A DNA stretch of 11,058 bases from Gammaproteobacteria bacterium (lineage in GTDB: Bacteria; Pseudomonadota; Gammaproteobacteria; GRL18). The translations under genes were made by a program, and so were the position numbers. The notes under the pieces are model-generated. The model saw only the letters and a program-made list of their open reading frames with translations. It was not told the DNA's origin and did no database searches. Shown piece after piece: positions 5,435-10,951 of the stretch. Numbering within the stretch: position 1 is the stretch's first letter; every line of letters begins with the position of its first letter. The stretch lies in NCBI GenBank assembly GCA_027076245.1, contig JALTKC010000483.1, positions 1 through 11,058 of the forward strand, written 5' to 3'.

Positions 5435-5704
5435 TTAATTTGCTTTACTGATAATTTCTACTAACTGCCAGGACTTGGTCCTGGACATAGGACGACATTC
5501 AGTAATGCTTACCGTATCACCAATTCCGCACTCATTGTTTTCATCATGAGCATGCAGTTTGGTTGAACGCTTTATGTATTTACCATAAAGCGGATGCTTA
5601 ACTTTACGTTCAATCAGTACAGTTATGGTTTTGTCCATTTTGTTGCTTAGAACCTTACCGCTAACTGTTCTTATTTTGTTTTCTTCACTCATCTCTTCAC
5701 TCAT
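5435..5704 (-). CDS. rpsQ: 30S ribosomal protein S17
   Basis: S17 is a primary 16S rRNA binder with an OB fold, important early in 30S assembly. The 89-residue product has the family core: KIRTVSGKVLSNKMDKTITV (10-29), KHPLYGKYIKRSTKLHAHDE (36-55), NNECGIGDTVSITECRPMS and SWQLVEI. The 5' end carries an 11-of-12-base tandem duplication (5681-5692 and 5693-5704), giving MSEEMSEEN with two in-frame ATGs. The upstream ATG (5702-5704) has AGG about 8 nt before it and is taken as the start. The second ATG (5690-5692) would give an 85-residue protein like E. coli S17 (84). It follows rpmC by 12 nt and is the last gene of the S10 unit, with a strong hairpin 24 nt downstream. Confidence 0.96.
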   Translation of the reverse strand: MSEEMSEENKIRTVSGKVLSNKMDKTITVLIERKVKHPLYGKYIKRSTKLHAHDENNECGIGDTVSITECRPMSRTKSWQLVEIISKAN

Positions 5705-5716
5705 TACGAATACCTG

Positions 5717-5917
5717 TTACTTTGCATTTAAAACGGTTTTAACGCGGGCGATATTGCGTCTTACCATTTTAAAAAGGTGAGGTTTAACCGTCTGGCCGGA
5801 GCCCTGGCTCATTCTCAGGTTAAACTGTTCTTTACGTAATTCATGCAGAGTACTGGTCAGCTCTTCAACTGACTTGTCCCGCAAGTCACTTGCTTTTAAT
5901 CTGTTTTCACTGCTCAT
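5717..5917 (-). CDS. rpmC: 50S ribosomal protein L29
   Basis: L29 is a small helical 50S protein at the exit of the peptide tunnel, next to L23, where signal recognition particle and trigger factor dock. The 66-residue product is slightly longer than E. coli L29 (63). It is almost all alpha-helix, with the family pattern KASDLRDKSVEELTSTLHEL, then LRKEQFNLRMSQGSGQ, then VRRNIARVKTVLNAK. The ATG (5915-5917) abuts the TAA of rplP directly (TAAATG), so translation is probably coupled. rpsQ begins 12 nt downstream. Confidence 0.97.
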   Translation of the reverse strand: MSSENRLKASDLRDKSVEELTSTLHELRKEQFNLRMSQGSGQTVKPHLFKMVRRNIARVKTVLNAK

Positions 5918-6331
5918 TTACATCACCGTACGCTTAACAAAAGTTGTGGAGCAAGGTAATTTTGCAGCTGCAAGCTTGAACGCTTCACGCGCCAGTTCTT
6001 CAGATACACCTTCCATTTCGTAAAGCATTGAACCTGGCTGGATCTGTGCGACCCAATATTCCACGTTACCTTTACCTTTACCTTGTCTGACTTCCAGTGG
6101 TTTTTTAGAAATTGGCTTGTCTGGAAAAACACGTATCCAGATTTTACCGCCACGTTTAATATGACGAGTCATGGCACGACGTGCAGATTCTATCTGACGG
6201 GCTGTCAGACGACCGCGAGAGGTCGACTTGAGGCCGTATTCGCCAAAACTCACTTTGTTTCCGGTCAGAGCCAGACCGCGGTTACGGCCTTTCATCTGCT
6301 TACGGAATTTTGTTCTTTTAGGTTGAAGCAT
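5918..6331 (-). CDS. rplP: 50S ribosomal protein L16
   Basis: L16 binds late to the 50S subunit near the A site and helps position aminoacyl-tRNA. The 137-residue product starts MLQPKRTKFRKQMKGRNRGL. It carries RGRLTARQIESARRAMTR (about 39-56), KIWIRVFPDKPISKKP (about 63-78) and GKGKGNVEYWVAQIQPG, and ends TTFVKRTVM. Arg82 in EVRQGKGKG aligns with E. coli Arg81, the residue hydroxylated by the oxygenase RoxA (YcfD), so the modification site is kept. It follows rpsC by 43 nt and touches rpmC with no gap. Confidence 0.97.
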   Translation of the reverse strand: MLQPKRTKFRKQMKGRNRGLALTGNKVSFGEYGLKSTSRGRLTARQIESARRAMTRHIKRGGKIWIRVFPDKPISKKPLEVRQGKGKGNVEYWVAQIQPGSMLYEMEGVSEELAREAFKLAAAKLPCSTTFVKRTVM

Positions 6332-6374
6332 TGTCTTTACCTATCTTTATTGTTCCTGATAAGTCCGTTCTGTG

Positions 6375-7058
6375 TTACTTGGACTCGGATGACTTTCTGG
6401 AAAGCAATTTTTCCTTCATCACAGTCTCTGTATCCAGAACTTCACCTTTGAATATCCATACCTTGACACCAATAATACCGTAGGTGGTATTGGCTTCGGC
6501 TGTGCCGTAATCAACGTCTGCACGTAAGGTATGCAGAGGTACTCGACCTTCGCGATACCATTCAGCACGGGCAATTTCTGCACCGTTTAAACGACCGGAA
6601 ACGTTGATTTTGATCCCTTCAGCACCTAAACGCATGGCGTTGGTGACTGAACGTTTCATCGCACGACGGAACATGATACGACGTTCCAGCTGCTGAGCTA
6701 CACCTTGTGCAACCAGAGTGGCGTCCAGTTCAGGCTTACGAACTTCTTCGATATTGATATGCACAGGAATGCCCATCATGGCGGATACTTCCTGCTTCAG
6801 TTTTTCAATATCTTCACCTTTTTTACCAATCACGATACCTGGACGGGCAGTGTGGATGGTAATTCTTGCATTATGCGCTGGGCGATCAATCTGAATACGA
6901 CTGACGGAAGCGTGAGCCAGTTTCTTTTCAAGAAAGGATCTTACTTCAATGTCTTTATTCAGGAAATCGGCATAGTCTGAAGAACTGGCATACCATTTGG
7001 ATGTCCAGTCCTTAATAATTCCCAGGCGAATCCCAATTGGGTGTACTTTCTGTCCCAT
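6375..7058 (-). CDS. rpsC: 30S ribosomal protein S3
   Basis: S3 forms part of the mRNA entry channel in the 30S head and has mRNA-unwinding activity in E. coli. The 227-residue product has an N-terminal MGQKVHPIGIRLGI and a type-II KH domain with the RNA-binding GKKG loop (78-81) in ARPGIVIGKKGEDIEKLK. The C-terminal S3 domain includes VSGRLNGAEIARAEWYREGR and TTYGIIGVKVWIFKGE. Arg131, Arg132 and Lys135 (in MFRRAMKR) coincide in number with the E. coli residues implicated in helicase function. The ATG is at 7056-7058. It lies 15 nt after rplV. Confidence 0.98.
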   Translation of the reverse strand: MGQKVHPIGIRLGIIKDWTSKWYASSSDYADFLNKDIEVRSFLEKKLAHASVSRIQIDRPAHNARITIHTARPGIVIGKKGEDIEKLKQEVSAMMGIPVHINIEEVRKPELDATLVAQGVAQQLERRIMFRRAMKRSVTNAMRLGAEGIKINVSGRLNGAEIARAEWYREGRVPLHTLRADVDYGTAEANTTYGIIGVKVWIFKGEVLDTETVMKEKLLSRKSSESK

Positions 7059-7073
7059 TATTCTGCTCCGCTA

Positions 7074-7406
7074 TTATTTATCACTGACTTTCACGACAAC
7101 GTGACTGGTGCGTTTTAAAATTCTATTACCACGGCCTTTGGCACGGGGGCGCATACGCTTGTAAGTCGGCCCTTCGTCAACGTAGATAGTTGAAACTTTT
7201 AATTCATCAATATCTGCGCCTTCGTTGTGCTCGGCATTGGCAATAGCTGATTCAAGCACCTTCTTGATAATAACAGCAGCTTTTTTAGGGCTGTATGCTA
7301 ATAGATCGAGTGCTGCTTCTACTGGTTTGTTGCGGATCTGATCGGCTACCAGGCGCATCTTTTGAGCAGAAATCATAGCATTTCTTAACTTTGCTGAAAC
7401 TTCCAT
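7074..7406 (-). CDS. rplV: 50S ribosomal protein L22
   Basis: L22 lines the peptide exit tunnel with a long beta-hairpin and helps form the tunnel constriction together with L4. Changes in that hairpin affect macrolide sensitivity and nascent-chain stalling in E. coli. The 110-residue product equals the E. coli length. It has SAQKMRLVADQIRNKPVEAA (13-32), VLESAIANAEHNEGADIDEL (50-69) and the hairpin region DEGPTYKRMRPRAKGRGNRI (77-96), followed by LKRTSHVVVKVSDK. No insertion or deletion is seen in the hairpin. The ATG (7404-7406) lies 5 nt after rpsS. Confidence 0.98.
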   Translation of the reverse strand: MEVSAKLRNAMISAQKMRLVADQIRNKPVEAALDLLAYSPKKAAVIIKKVLESAIANAEHNEGADIDELKVSTIYVDEGPTYKRMRPRAKGRGNRILKRTSHVVVKVSDK

Positions 7407-7411
7407 TTTGA

Positions 7412-7684
7412 TTACCTTGCCTTCTTGTCTGCAACGTGGCCTCTATAGGTTCTGGTAGGAACCATTTCACCTAATTTGTGACCAACCATGTTTTCATTGA
7501 TTAATACAGGTACGTGCTGGCGACCATTGTGCACTGCGATGGTTAAACCCACCATCTCAGGCATAACCATTGAACGGCGAGACCAGGTTTTAACTGGCTT
7601 GCGGTCATTGGTCTCAACGGCTTTAAGCACCTTTTTCATTAAGTGACCATCTACAAATGGTCCTTTTTTAATTGAACGTGGCAC
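7412..7684 (-). CDS. rpsS: 30S ribosomal protein S19 (GTG start)
   Basis: S19 is a 30S head protein that pairs with S13 near the decoding region and the A-site finger bridge. The 90-residue product starts MPRSIKKGPFVDGHLMKKV, continues with KTWSRRSMVMPEMVGLTIAVH, then INENMVGHKLGEMVPTRTYRGH, and ends VADKKAR; E. coli S19 is 92. The start codon is GTG (7682-7684). A GAGGAG ribosome binding site lies 8 nt upstream, and the alignment of MPRSIKKGPF with the family N-terminus supports it. The gene follows rplB by 22 nt and precedes rplV by 5 nt. Confidence 0.97.
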   Translation of the reverse strand: MPRSIKKGPFVDGHLMKKVLKAVETNDRKPVKTWSRRSMVMPEMVGLTIAVHNGRQHVPVLINENMVGHKLGEMVPTRTYRGHVADKKAR

Positions 7685-7706
7685 TATTAATACTCCTCAA
7701 TAACGA

Positions 7707-8534
7707 TTATTTCTTATTACGACGACGTACAATAAACTTATCAGTACGTTTATTACTACGAGTCTTATAACCCTTAGTAGGAGTACCCCATGGAGATACC
7801 GGATGACGGCCTCCTGATGTACGACCTTCACCACCACCATGCGGGTGATCAACCGGGTTCATAGCTACACCGCGCACCGTTGGACGGATACCTCTCCAGC
7901 GAGTGGCACCAGCCTTACCTAATTTACGCAGACTATGTTCAGAGTTACTGACTTCACCAATTGTTGCTTTACAGTCAACATGAATCTTGCGCATTTCACC
8001 AGAGCGTAAACGCAGGGTGACATAAGCACCTTCACGGGCAACCAGCTGTGCTGAAGTACCGGCACTGCGTGCAATCTGCGCACCCTTGCCTGGCTTTAAT
8101 TCAATACAGTGAATGGTTGTACCGACCGGGATGTCACGCAGCTGCATGGCATTGCCTGGTTTAATGTCAGATTCTGCACCAGAAAGAATGGGAGTACCTG
8201 CTGATACACCTTTAGGTGCAATAATATAACGACGTTCACCATCGGCATATAAAACCAGAGCCAGGTGAGCCGTTCTGTTTGGATCATATTCCAGACGTTC
8301 AACTTTGCCCGGGATACCATCTTTATTACGTTTAAAATCCACAACACGATAATGCTGTTTATGACCACCACCAATATGACGGGTTGTGATCCGGCCATTG
8401 TTGTTACGGCCACCGGATTTTGATTTCTTCTGCAGCAGAGGTGCGTAACCTGAGCCTTTATGTAGCTCATCATTCTTGACGCGAACTACAAAACGACGCC
8501 CTGCTGAAGTTGGTTTGCTTTTAATTACAGCCAT
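7707..8534 (-). CDS. rplB: 50S ribosomal protein L2
   Basis: L2 is one of the most conserved 50S proteins, needed for subunit association and close to the peptidyl-transferase centre. The 275-residue product is near the E. coli length (273). It contains GRNNNGRITTRHIGGGHKQHYR (42-63, N-terminal OB-like part), the SH3-like domain with GTSAQLVAREGAYVTLRLRS (159-178) and RPTVRGVAMNPVDHPHGGGEGR (217-238). His230 in DHPHGGGEG corresponds to E. coli His229, implicated in peptidyl-transferase assembly. The basic tail ends KFIVRRRNKK. The ATG (8532-8534) has GAGG 9-10 nt upstream. It follows rplW by 25 nt. Confidence 0.98.
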   Translation of the reverse strand: MAVIKSKPTSAGRRFVVRVKNDELHKGSGYAPLLQKKSKSGGRNNNGRITTRHIGGGHKQHYRVVDFKRNKDGIPGKVERLEYDPNRTAHLALVLYADGERRYIIAPKGVSAGTPILSGAESDIKPGNAMQLRDIPVGTTIHCIELKPGKGAQIARSAGTSAQLVAREGAYVTLRLRSGEMRKIHVDCKATIGEVSNSEHSLRKLGKAGATRWRGIRPTVRGVAMNPVDHPHGGGEGRTSGGRHPVSPWGTPTKGYKTRSNKRTDKFIVRRRNKK

Positions 8535-8559
8535 TTTTGTTACCTCAACTTTAGCCCGG

Positions 8560-8856
8560 CTATTCGCCCGACATCATCTCTATGGTTGAACCCTCTGCTA
8601 AGGTAACATACGCTTTTTTCCAGTCTTTACGACGACCGGTCATACGGCCAAAACGCTTAACTTTACCTTTTGCAACACTTGTCTGTACTTTTTTAACTTT
8701 TACGTCAAAAGCACTTTCTACCGCTTTTTTAATTTCCGGCTTTTTAGCATCAATGGCTACTTTGAATACATATTGGTTATTGTATTCAGCATTTAATGCA
8801 CTTTTTTCAGAAATATGCGGCGCAATTAATACGTTGAAGATACGTTCCTGGTTCAT
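8560..8856 (-). CDS. rplW: 50S ribosomal protein L23
   Basis: L23 lies at the tunnel exit and is the main docking site for trigger factor and the signal recognition particle. The 98-residue product (E. coli 100) has the family sequence VLIAPHISEKSALNAEYNNQ (9-28), YVFKVAIDAKKPEIKKAVES and the rRNA-binding loop AFDVKVKKVQTSVAKGKVKR followed by GRMTGRRKDWKKAYVTL. The ATG overlaps the rplD stop by 4 nt (ATGA, 8853-8856), a typical translational-coupling overlap. rplB begins 25 nt downstream. Confidence 0.97.
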   Translation of the reverse strand: MNQERIFNVLIAPHISEKSALNAEYNNQYVFKVAIDAKKPEIKKAVESAFDVKVKKVQTSVAKGKVKRFGRMTGRRKDWKKAYVTLAEGSTIEMMSGE

Positions 8857-9473
8857 TTGAGCATCTCCTCAACTTTTTTGACTGCATCTTCAGTCATAAT
8901 TACTTTTTCATAACGTACCAGATTGACCGGATTAACGTGGCGTGCATCGCTGTACTCAATATTAATCAGGTTGCGTGAAGACAGATAGATGTTTTGATCA
9001 AAGTCTCCAGTCACAATCAGGGCATTGTCTGAACCCAGATTTTTCAGAGTTGCTGCCAACTCCTTAGTCTTTGGTCCTTCCATTTTTAAATCGGATAATA
9101 CAATCAGGCGATCCTGACGAACCAGTTCAGAGACAATGGCGGCCATTGCACTGCGGTACATCTTACGGTTAACCTTTTGTGAAAAATCTCGATTTTTAGC
9201 AGCGAAAGTGGTACCACCACTACGCCATATCGGGCTACGAATAGTACCAGAACGAGCACGACCGGTGCCCTTCTGACGCCATGGCTTCGCGCCACCACCG
9301 CTTACTGCGGAACGATTTTTCTGAGCTTTAGTGCCAGCACGGCCGCCTGCTAAGTAAGCAGTAACCACCTGGTGAACCAGTGCTTCATTGAAATCTTTAT
9401 TGAATGCAGTTTCAGATACTTCTAACGTCTTTTTAGAGGCATTACCTGAAGCTGTTGTTAAATTCAGTTCCAT
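8853..9473 (-). CDS. rplD: 50S ribosomal protein L4, likely autogenous regulator
   Basis: L4 is an early assembly protein of the 50S subunit whose extended loop reaches the tunnel constriction. In E. coli free L4 also binds the S10 leader mRNA and represses both transcription and translation of the operon. The 206-residue product (E. coli 201) has the loop region SGGGAKPWRQKGTGRARSG (58-76) followed by TIRSPIWRSGGTTFAAKNRD, all conserved, and a C-terminal globular domain with NALIVTGDFDQNIYLSSRNL. If L4 feedback exists here, the structured 439-nt spacer before rplC is the natural place to look for its target. It follows rplC by 11 nt and overlaps rplW by 4 nt. Confidence 0.98.
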   Translation of the reverse strand: MELNLTTASGNASKKTLEVSETAFNKDFNEALVHQVVTAYLAGGRAGTKAQKNRSAVSGGGAKPWRQKGTGRARSGTIRSPIWRSGGTTFAAKNRDFSQKVNRKMYRSAMAAIVSELVRQDRLIVLSDLKMEGPKTKELAATLKNLGSDNALIVTGDFDQNIYLSSRNLINIEYSDARHVNPVNLVRYEKVIMTEDAVKKVEEMLK

Positions 9474-9484
9474 TTAATTATCCT

Positions 9485-10123
9485 CTATGCTTTAACTGCT
9501 GGCTTAACGATAACATCTGCATTTTTAGAGCCCGGGATTCCACCGCGAACCAGTAACAGATTGTTGTCAGCGTCAACACGAACGACTTCCAGGTTCTGTA
9601 CAGTACATTTGGCTGCACCCATGTGTCCGGACATCTTCTTGCCCTTGAATACACGGCCTGGAGTCTGGTTCTGACCAATAGAACCATTAGAACGGTGAGA
9701 GATTGAGTTACCGTGAGTCATATCCTGACGATGGAAGTTATGACGCTTGATACCGCCCTGAAAACCCTTACCAATTGAAGTACCGGTAACATCAACAATC
9801 TGACCGGCTTCAAACAGATCCGCTTTAATTTCGGAACCTGGGGTTAATTCAGTGGTTTCATCATCGGCTAAACGAAATTCGACGGTTTTACGACCGGCTT
9901 CAACACCTGCTTTGGCAAAATGACCTGCGGCAGCTTTGTTGACACGGTTGGCACGACGATTTCCTACAGTAACCTGAATTGCATTGTAGCCGTCAGTTTC
10001 ACAGGTTTTAACCTGAGTAACACGGTTCGGCTCCATTTCAATGACTGTAACAGGGATGGATTCACCCTGCTCCGTAAAGATCCGGGTCATCCCGACTTTA
10101 CGGCCTACTAGACCTAAACTCAT
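9485..10123 (-). CDS. rplC: 50S ribosomal protein L3
   Basis: L3 is one of the two assembly initiators of the 50S subunit and reaches toward the peptidyl-transferase centre. The 212-residue product (E. coli 209) starts MSLGLVGRKVGMTRIFTEQG. It carries AGHFAKAGVEAGR (66-78), DVTGTSIGKGFQGGIKRHNF (111-130), the signature THGNSISHRSNGSIGQNQTPG (137-157) and VFKGKKMSGHMG, and ends DVIVKPAVKA. Gln153 in GQNQTPG aligns with E. coli Gln150, which the methyltransferase PrmB modifies. The ATG (10121-10123) follows an AGAGGA ribosome binding site. Unlike in E. coli, it is separated from rpsJ by 439 nt of apparently structured, non-coding DNA, and so probably begins its own regulated unit. Confidence 0.98.
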   Translation of the reverse strand: MSLGLVGRKVGMTRIFTEQGESIPVTVIEMEPNRVTQVKTCETDGYNAIQVTVGNRRANRVNKAAAGHFAKAGVEAGRKTVEFRLADDETTELTPGSEIKADLFEAGQIVDVTGTSIGKGFQGGIKRHNFHRQDMTHGNSISHRSNGSIGQNQTPGRVFKGKKMSGHMGAAKCTVQNLEVVRVDADNNLLLVRGGIPGSKNADVIVKPAVKA

Positions 10124-10154
10124 TTTAATTTCCTCTGCAATTTGCTGTATAGAG

Positions 10155-10185
10155 TATTTTTTATCTTTCTGAAATACAAAAAATA
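10155..10185 (-). promoter_or_regulatory. AU-rich hairpin upstream of the rplC ribosome binding site
   Basis: TATTTTTT (10155-10162) and AAAAAATA (10178-10185) are perfect 8-base inverted repeats, with TTTC/GAAA (10166-10169 and 10171-10174) as a possible inner extension. It lies about 32 nt before the rplC ATG. It is AU-only and therefore weak, but close enough to influence ribosome loading. Confidence 0.4.
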
Positions 10186-10202
10186 ACCCTGCAGTTTGCC
10201 CT

Positions 10203-10225
10203 GCTTTTTAATCAGTTTAAAAAGC
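10203..10225 (-). promoter_or_regulatory. Perfect 9-bp hairpin in the rplC leader
   Basis: GCTTTTTAA (10203-10211) and TTAAAAAGC (10217-10225) are exact inverted repeats around a 5-nt loop. On the minus-strand RNA the 5' arm contains a U5 run that directly follows a short CCG...CGG repeat (10241-10226). A weak terminator fold and this hairpin would therefore compete for the same U-run, as in an attenuator. Confidence 0.45.
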
Positions 10226-10256
10226 CGCAAATCGCATCGGAATCATACCGTCTGAA

Positions 10257-10301
10257 CTGATACTACCAGCCGACAATATTGAATATCTTTGTAGTTATCA
10301 G
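10257..10301 (-). promoter_or_regulatory. Long bulged hairpin in the rplC leader
   Basis: On the minus-strand RNA CUGAUAACUAC (10301-10291) pairs with GUAGUAUCAG (10266-10257): 10 base pairs with one bulged A. The enclosed 24 nt can themselves pair through AUAUU/AAUAU. A long stem with a single bulge is the kind of element ribosomal proteins recognise in leader mRNAs, but I cannot match it to a known L4 site. Confidence 0.45.
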
Positions 10302-10367
10302 AAAGCTTCCAACTCTTTTAACAAAAGCAATCTGGGCGCTGACTTCGGTTGATCAGCACTCGCATTT

Positions 10368-10403
10368 AAAAAAACGTTTACTTAATCCCTTTAATTCAAA
10401 ACG
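10368..10403 (-). terminator. Candidate attenuator: weak stem followed by U7
   Basis: On the minus strand CGTTT (complement of 10403-10399) faces AAACG (complement of 10379-10375). A possible inner TTAA/TTAA pairing exists, and seven T residues (10374-10368) follow at once. The stem is short and AT-rich, so termination would probably be inefficient or factor-dependent. In E. coli L4 causes NusA-assisted termination at a U-run in the S10 leader, which makes a U-tract here worth noting. Confidence 0.3.
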
Positions 10404-10510
10404 AAACTCCCCAAAACAGGAAGCCGGATAAAGTCAAAAATATAATAAATCGTATCTTTTATCGGTAATCAGACTATGTTAAACCCGTTTTACCCATTTA
10501 TACGTTTAAG

Positions 10511-10551
10511 TTATAACCCCGCTACTTGAAGTAGCGAGGGTAAAATTATAA
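10511..10551 (-). repeat. Palindromic element just after rpsJ (TTATAA-flanked CGCTACTT/AAGTAGCG stem)
   Basis: CGCTACTT and AAGTAGCG meet at 10520-10536 around one base. CCC (10517-10519) and GGG (10538-10540) extend the stem past one bulged base. TTATAA stands on both sides (10511-10516 and 10546-10551). There is no T-run on either strand, so this is not a standard terminator. It could stabilise the rpsJ 3' end, mark the 5' end of a leader, or be a copy of a dispersed palindrome. Confidence 0.5.
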
Positions 10552-10571
10552 GAGGCGGTATTTTAGTTCAA
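10545..10571 (-). promoter_or_regulatory. Possible promoter at the rpsJ stop, for rplC and the rest of the S10 unit
   Basis: A perfect TATAAT (complement of 10545-10550) has TTGAAC (complement of 10566-10571; 4 of 6 matches) 15 nt upstream, overlapping the last rpsJ codons. The 15-nt spacer is shorter than optimal. Transcripts would start at the edge of the hairpin at 10517-10540 and carry a leader of about 415 nt to rplC. The TATAAT is also part of a palindrome, so it could be coincidental. Confidence 0.35.
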
Positions 10572-10880
10572 TTTAATCTGAACATCAACACCTGCAGCAA
10601 GATCAAGCTTCATTAATGCATCAACCGTCTTGTCAGTTGGCTTAACAATGTCCATAAGACGCTTGTAGGTGCGCAGTTCATACTGGTCACGGGCATCTTT
10701 ATTGACATGAGGAGAAGTCAGAACATTAAAACGTTCTTTACGGGTAGGCAGAGGGATTGGGCCCTTAACCATAGCACCGGTACGCTTGGCCGTTTCAACA
10801 ATTTCCTTAGCACTGATATCAATCAGACGGTAGTCAAATGCTTTTAAATGAATGCGGATTGTTTGATCTTCAGTTGACAT
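10563..10880 (-). CDS. rpsJ: 30S ribosomal protein S10 (NusE)
   Basis: S10 is a 30S head protein. As NusE it also pairs with NusB in antitermination complexes and links NusG-bound RNA polymerase to ribosomes. The 105-residue product (E. coli 103) has IRIHLKAFDYRLIDISAKEI (8-27), then VETAKRTGAMVKGPIPLPTR (28-47), SPHVNKDARDQYELRTYKRL and VDALMKLDLAAGVDVQIKLN at the end. The ATG (10878-10880) has AGGA 7 nt upstream. It lies 71 nt after the tuf stop with no evident promoter in between, so it is probably transcribed with the str operon. What is odd is the 439-nt gap to rplC; rpsJ is nearly always close to rplC in related genomes. Confidence 0.98.
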   Translation of the reverse strand: MSTEDQTIRIHLKAFDYRLIDISAKEIVETAKRTGAMVKGPIPLPTRKERFNVLTSPHVNKDARDQYELRTYKRLMDIVKPTDKTVDALMKLDLAAGVDVQIKLN

Positions 10881-10911
10881 ATATTTGTCCTGTTTAATTT
10901 GTTTACATATG

Positions 10912-10936
10912 CTTCCCCCTTTGAAAAAGGGGGAAG
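10912..10936 (-). terminator. Perfect GC-rich hairpin in the tuf-rpsJ spacer
   Basis: CTTCCCCCTTT (10912-10922) and AAAGGGGGAAG (10926-10936) are exact 11-bp arms with a 3-nt loop, 15 nt after the tuf stop. The RNA stem would be very stable on either strand. No T-run follows on the minus strand (GCATATG), so it is a poor intrinsic terminator. It may partly end or protect the tuf transcript, or be a REP-like repeat related to the G/C-run palindrome at 5337-5411. Confidence 0.5.
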
Positions 10937-10951
10937 TGTAGAGGCGATTAC

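Larger units (their letters stand above)
10124..10562 (-). promoter_or_regulatory. 439-nt structured spacer between rpsJ and rplC; putative mRNA leader
   Basis: I found no credible gene on either strand. Read on the minus strand toward rplC it holds, in order: a TATAAT box with a weak -35 at the rpsJ end, a hairpin at 10517-10540, a weak stem plus U7 (10368-10403), a hairpin at 10336-10359 (GUGCUGA with UCAGCGC, 7 pairs, one G-U), a long bulged hairpin at 10257-10301, a perfect 9-bp hairpin at 10203-10225, an AU-rich hairpin at 10155-10185 and the rplC ribosome binding site AGAGGA. This density of inverted repeats, and the length against the roughly 30-nt gap of E. coli, suggest a regulatory leader. 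In E. coli the L4-responsive leader precedes rpsJ instead. L4 control here is inference. Confidence 0.55.

Noticed and set aside
10318..10365. A 15-codon frame (MRVLINRSQRPDCFC) in the rpsJ-rplC spacer as a leader peptide
   Set aside because: No ribosome binding site precedes its ATG (it follows T7AA), the codons have no regulatory run, and it overlaps a hairpin; chance is more likely.
10881..10951. A dedicated S10 promoter in the tuf-rpsJ spacer
   Set aside because: No convincing -10/-35 pair is visible in 71 nt, so rpsJ is probably read from str-operon transcription.
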